Source of the DNA: Desulfurivibrio sp.
GTDB taxonomy: Bacteria; Desulfobacterota; Desulfobulbia; Desulfobulbales; SURF-16
Reading direction: 5' to 3'
Assembly (NCBI GenBank): GCA_003605035.1
Contig: QZKJ01000028.1
Location: forward strand, 1-56,884
DNA length: 56,884 bases
Shown here one piece after another: positions 53,870 to 56,884 of this stretch. The position numbers were made by a program, and so were the translations under genes. Each line of letters opens with the position of its first letter. The first letter of the stretch is position 1. The notes under the pieces were generated by a model, which made no database searches, was not told the DNA's origin, and was given only the letters and a program-made list of their open reading frames with translations.

Positions 53870-53896
53870 GCGGCGGGCCCGCCGGCGTGCCGCCGC
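53870..53896. terminator. GC-rich hairpin after mdh
   Basis: GCGGCGGGC pairs with GCCGCCGC eight bases after the mdh stop. No T-run follows; terminator function is tentative. Confidence 0.4.
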
Positions 53897-53983
53897 TGCG
53901 TTAACGTTTGTCAGGAACAACGCTGAGGGCACTGTCTTCTTGCAGTCCCTCAGTGTCAGTGACATCAGCATCTTGTTGCAACT

Positions 53984-56263
53984 ATGGCTCAATTAGTGGA
54001 TGATCCTGTATCGTTACGGGTTAAGCAGCTGGAGAGGAACAGAATCTTTCCTCTCGATCTGGTGCCGCGCCGTAATCTGGTGGAAAAGCTCATCGAACTG
54101 GTGCTGGTGGGCCCGCCGCCGGCGCCGTCCCATATCACCGCCTGCCTGGAAGACATGGCGGCCACCCTGTGCGAGGTCGATACCTCCCATCTCCGGGTGG
54201 TGGTGCTGGGCGGGGGCAGCGGCATGTCCACGGTGATCGGCGGCGACAGCCGTCATGCGGGCTGGACGGCTGATCCCTTCCAGGGCATGAAAAGACTCTT
54301 TCCCCATACCACCGCCATTGTCTGCGTCACCGATGACGGCGGCTCCACCGGCGAACTGCTGAAGGATCTGCCGGTCATTGCCCTGGGGGATATCCGCCAT
54401 GTGCTGCTGTCTTCCATCAGCCAGCGGCTTCTCTGCGATACCTACCGGCTGACCGGCGGACAGGCCCGCCAGACCGCGGAAATCCTGCACAGTCTCTTTA
54501 ATGTCCGCTTCGAGAAGCGGCCTGAATCGGTCAATGAACTGCTGGCCGGCTGCCTGTCGCTGTCCGGGCTGCCGATCAAAATGGCCGGCGAGCTTTTTGC
54601 CCTCCTTGATGCCCTGTTTGCCGATCTGCGCCTGCTGCAGCTGCTGGAGCGGCCGCACTGCCTGGGCAATCTGCTGCTGGCCGCCGCGATTTACCAGGGC
54701 ATCCCGGCGGGCATCACCGTGTCCTCCGCGGATCTGCTGGCCGGCATCAACCGCCTGGCCACATTGATCGGCGTGCCGGCGGGAGGGGTGCTGCCCTGCA
54801 CCGCCACCCAGGCCCATCTGCGGGTGCTGTACAGCAACGGGGTAGTGGTCAGCGGGGAGAACAAGACCGCCACTGCCAGACGCAATACCGCAATCGACCG
54901 GGTCTTCGTCGAATTCGTCGACGAGCCGGAGGTGCCGCTCGAGGTGCTGGAGGCCATCAGCGGGGCTGACATCATTGTCTTTGCCCCGGGCAGTCTCTAC
55001 ACCAGCATCATCCCCATCCTGCAGGTGCCGGGAGTGGCCCAGGCGGTGCGGGACAATGAACATGCCCTGAAGATTCTGGTGGCCAACCTGTGGATCCAGA
55101 AGGGGGAGACCGATCTGGTGCTGGAGGACCCGCGCCGGCGTTTCTATGTCTCCGATCTGATCAACGCCTATCACCGCAATATCCCGGGCGGGGTGGCCGA
55201 TCTGTTTGAGCAGGTGATGCTGGTCGGTCTGCAGGATATCCCCGGCAATATTCTGCAGAGCTATGCGGTGGAGGACAAGGTGCCCATCTATCTGGACCGG
55301 GGCAAGGTCTGGCAGATGGGCTTTGCTCCGGTGGAGGCGCGCATCTTTTCGGAAAGGGAACTCAAGGAGCGCAAGGTGCGGCATGACCCGGCCGCCCTGG
55401 CCAAGGCGATCAAGATCATCTGGACGGTGCGGGACAATATTCCCCGGGAGGTCAAGGCCAGCCTGCCGGCCGCCTACCGCATCAAGCATTCCTGCCGGAA
55501 AGACCATCTGACCCTGGACCGCCGCCGCACCCTCTTTGTCCGCCGGCTGCAGAGCCTGGACCTGGACCGCCGGATCAGGAATCTGCTGGAGGATATCTTC
55601 TGGCGGCACAGCGATATCCTGCTTGAGCATCTTGATCTGGTCCAGGGCCTGCAACTGGTGCCAAAAGAGCAGTGGCAGCGCAGCATGCAGTGGGACAGCG
55701 TCTTTTCCTATTATGACCCGGCTGACTGCCTGATCAAAATCAGGGAGGATATCGTGCAGGAAGGATCGGTGTTCGAGTGCGCCGTGCTGGTGGCCCTGGG
55801 CCAGTCGCTGCTGGGCAATTACGCGGCCGGCAAGGAGGTGCTGCCGGTGGAGCAGGATGGCCTGGTGCTGGGCAAGGTCTACCGGCTGACCCTGGAACCG
55901 GAACAGACGCGGCGCTGCTATTTTTCCGGAGCCGAGCTTTCCCGTTTTCTGCGCATGGTGCGCATGCACCCGGCGGCGGCTGATCCGCTGCTCTATACCC
56001 GGCTGATCAACGGCAGCGAAGGGTTCACCCCGCCGGGCATGCTGATGGGCCTGGTCTATGCCTGGTACCTGGACAGCCGCTATGTCTCCAACATCGAATA
56101 CAAGATGGCCATCACCCGCATTCCCATGACCGGCATGGTCCGGGAGCAGGTGCGCATGCTCAATCGCCGCATGGATACCATTGATTTCTTCCGCAAGGTG
56201 GTGTTCCGCCATACCTCTCCGGTCTTTGACGAACAGCTGGTGATGGTCGATGAAACTGCGTGA
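53984..56263 (+). CDS. YvcK/CofD-like protein with long C-terminal extension
   Basis: 759 aa, about twice the usual YvcK length. Residues about 70-430 carry the CofD/YvcK fold: VVVLGGGSGMSTVI, AIVCVTDDGGSTGEL, ALGDIRHVLLSSIS, CTATQAHL, and FAPGSLYTSIIPILQVPG. YvcK proteins bind UDP-sugars and influence central carbon and cell-wall metabolism. Residues about 475-759 match nothing I know; they are Arg/Leu-rich with helical pattern and no membrane segment. An N-terminal 65-residue lead also lies outside the domain. No ribosome site precedes the ATG at 53984. It overlaps the next gene by 14 bases. Confidence 0.8.
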   Translation: MAQLVDDPVSLRVKQLERNRIFPLDLVPRRNLVEKLIELVLVGPPPAPSHITACLEDMAATLCEVDTSHLRVVVLGGGSGMSTVIGGDSRHAGWTADPFQGMKRLFPHTTAIVCVTDDGGSTGELLKDLPVIALGDIRHVLLSSISQRLLCDTYRLTGGQARQTAEILHSLFNVRFEKRPESVNELLAGCLSLSGLPIKMAGELFALLDALFADLRLLQLLERPHCLGNLLLAAAIYQGIPAGITVSSADLLAGINRLATLIGVPAGGVLPCTATQAHLRVLYSNGVVVSGENKTATARRNTAIDRVFVEFVDEPEVPLEVLEAISGADIIVFAPGSLYTSIIPILQVPGVAQAVRDNEHALKILVANLWIQKGETDLVLEDPRRRFYVSDLINAYHRNIPGGVADLFEQVMLVGLQDIPGNILQSYAVEDKVPIYLDRGKVWQMGFAPVEARIFSERELKERKVRHDPAALAKAIKIIWTVRDNIPREVKASLPAAYRIKHSCRKDHLTLDRRRTLFVRRLQSLDLDRRIRNLLEDIFWRHSDILLEHLDLVQGLQLVPKEQWQRSMQWDSVFSYYDPADCLIKIREDIVQEGSVFECAVLVALGQSLLGNYAAGKEVLPVEQDGLVLGKVYRLTLEPEQTRRCYFSGAELSRFLRMVRMHPAAADPLLYTRLINGSEGFTPPGMLMGLVYAWYLDSRYVSNIEYKMAITRIPMTGMVREQVRMLNRRMDTIDFFRKVVFRHTSPVFDEQLVMVDETA

Positions 56264-56884
56264 GTGGGTCGAGGCCGGCGATGATGCCAGGCTGCTGGTC
56301 ATCATCGAAGCGCAGGACGTCCTGAGCGTGGAGCTGCTGCGCCGGCAGCTGCGGGACATGGGCGAGGTCAGCTGCTCAGAGCAGCAGGCCGGGACCTGGC
56401 AGCTCGGTCTGCTGGCCCACAGCTGCGGCTCCCTTGATGTCTGCCTGGCCAGGGTGCAGGGAAAAGTGGCGGCGCTGAATCGCGGGCGGGCAGCCGCGCC
56501 GGCGGAACTGGTGGAGACCCGGCTGGTCAGTGCCGCGGCGGCTTCGCTTGCCTGCGCACCCATGATCATCGGCCCCTTCACCCTGGTCAGTCAGGACGAA
56601 CTGGAGTGCGGGCCCCGGCAGATCCGTTTTGACGGCGGCAAGGCCTTCGGCTCCGGCAGCCATCCGAGCACCAGGCTGGCCGTGACGCTGCTTGAGCGTA
56701 CTGCGGCGGAGCTCGTCCCGGCCCGGGTGCTGGACATTGGCTGCGGCTCAGGGGTGCTGTCTTTGATCAGCGCCCGGCTCGGCGCCCGGCACACGGTGGG
56801 GGTGGATATCTGCCCGGATTCCCTGGCCGTGGCCCGCCGCAATGTGGAGCGCAACAATCTGTCCAGCCGCATTACCATCACCGA
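56250..56884 (+). CDS. PrmA-like methyltransferase, partial (runs off the window)
   Basis: The first 211 codons are present; translation gives MKLREWVEAGDDARLLVIIE and onward. FGSGSHPSTRLAVTLLE near 131-147 matches the PrmA FGTGTHPTT block, followed by motif I VLDIGCGSGVLSLIS and the acidic VGVDICPDS. Likely an L11-type protein lysine methyltransferase or relative. The N-terminal half is less like classical PrmA. It overlaps the YvcK-like gene, so the two are cotranscribed. Confidence 0.75.
   Translation, partial: MKLREWVEAGDDARLLVIIEAQDVLSVELLRRQLRDMGEVSCSEQQAGTWQLGLLAHSCGSLDVCLARVQGKVAALNRGRAAAPAELVETRLVSAAAASLACAPMIIGPFTLVSQDELECGPRQIRFDGGKAFGSGSHPSTRLAVTLLERTAAELVPARVLDIGCGSGVLSLISARLGARHTVGVDICPDSLAVARRNVERNNLSSRITIT

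Noticed and set aside
54014-56581. 855-codon reverse open frame opposite the YvcK-like gene
   Set aside because: Shadow of a high-GC gene; His/Gln-rich translation without domains, while the forward frame carries YvcK motifs.

Overview
The window is GC-rich bacterial chromosome, Gram-negative by content (8-amino-Kdo/CMP-Kdo genes, an AsmA/DUF748 envelope protein, RecBCD). The gene set suggests an anaerobic Desulfobacterota lineage, most likely a Desulfobulbales-type sulfate reducer. The pointers are split pyruvate carboxylase PycA/PycB with malate dehydrogenase, many sensory proteins (a chemoreceptor, a hybrid kinase, GGDEF-EAL, HDOD), and scattered 7-9 bp tandem arrays. This taxonomic placement is inference; no rRNA or tRNA gene was seen.

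Layout. 1-2.9 kb: small housekeeping genes (GNAT, YajD-like HNH, methyltransferase, MOSC). 3-9 kb: DHH phosphoesterase, two overlapping ADP-glucose-pyrophosphorylase-like genes, and convergent trpBA. 9.1-11.2 kb: an accessory island. It holds a DUF4160 + DUF2442-HTH pair with a strong promoter whose spacer is a palindrome, a 3' fragment of a group II intron, an AT-rich orphan ORF, a second 21-bp palindrome and a solitary MNT-type nucleotidyltransferase. 11.3-15.6 kb: a chemoreceptor with a Cys-rich insert in its HAMP region, and an unknown 534-aa protein. 15.7-29.5 kb: recC, a DUF748 gene, a reverse-strand HDOD operon, then recB-recD. 29.6-35.3 kb: a 1503-aa hybrid kinase, a repeat field, and a truncated CAP12/Pycsar-type TIR fragment that begins in a REP-like hairpin. 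35.3-39.4 kb: pycA, pycB and a small glycogen-binding CBM48 protein. 39.6-43.5 kb: a transglutaminase-ABC exporter operon. 43.5-48.3 kb, reverse strand: GGDEF-EAL, then darP-PPC-unknown-rlmL. 48.4-53.9 kb: kdnB, kdnA, rsmJ (reverse), kdsB, mdh. 54-56.9 kb: a YvcK/CofD-like protein with a long C-terminal extension and a PrmA-like methyltransferase cut by the window end.

Two things stand out. First, kdnB-kdnA-kdsB looks like a compact pathway that makes CMP-8-amino-3,8-dideoxy-Kdo for lipopolysaccharide. Second, the same cluster and glgC are punctuated by two families of short tandem arrays (9-bp GACCAGTNR-type, 8-bp GYTSAAAC-type). These occur as inverted pairs and extend into coding sequence: the GlgC N-terminus, the KdsB C-terminus and stop codon, and the kdnA ribosome binding site.
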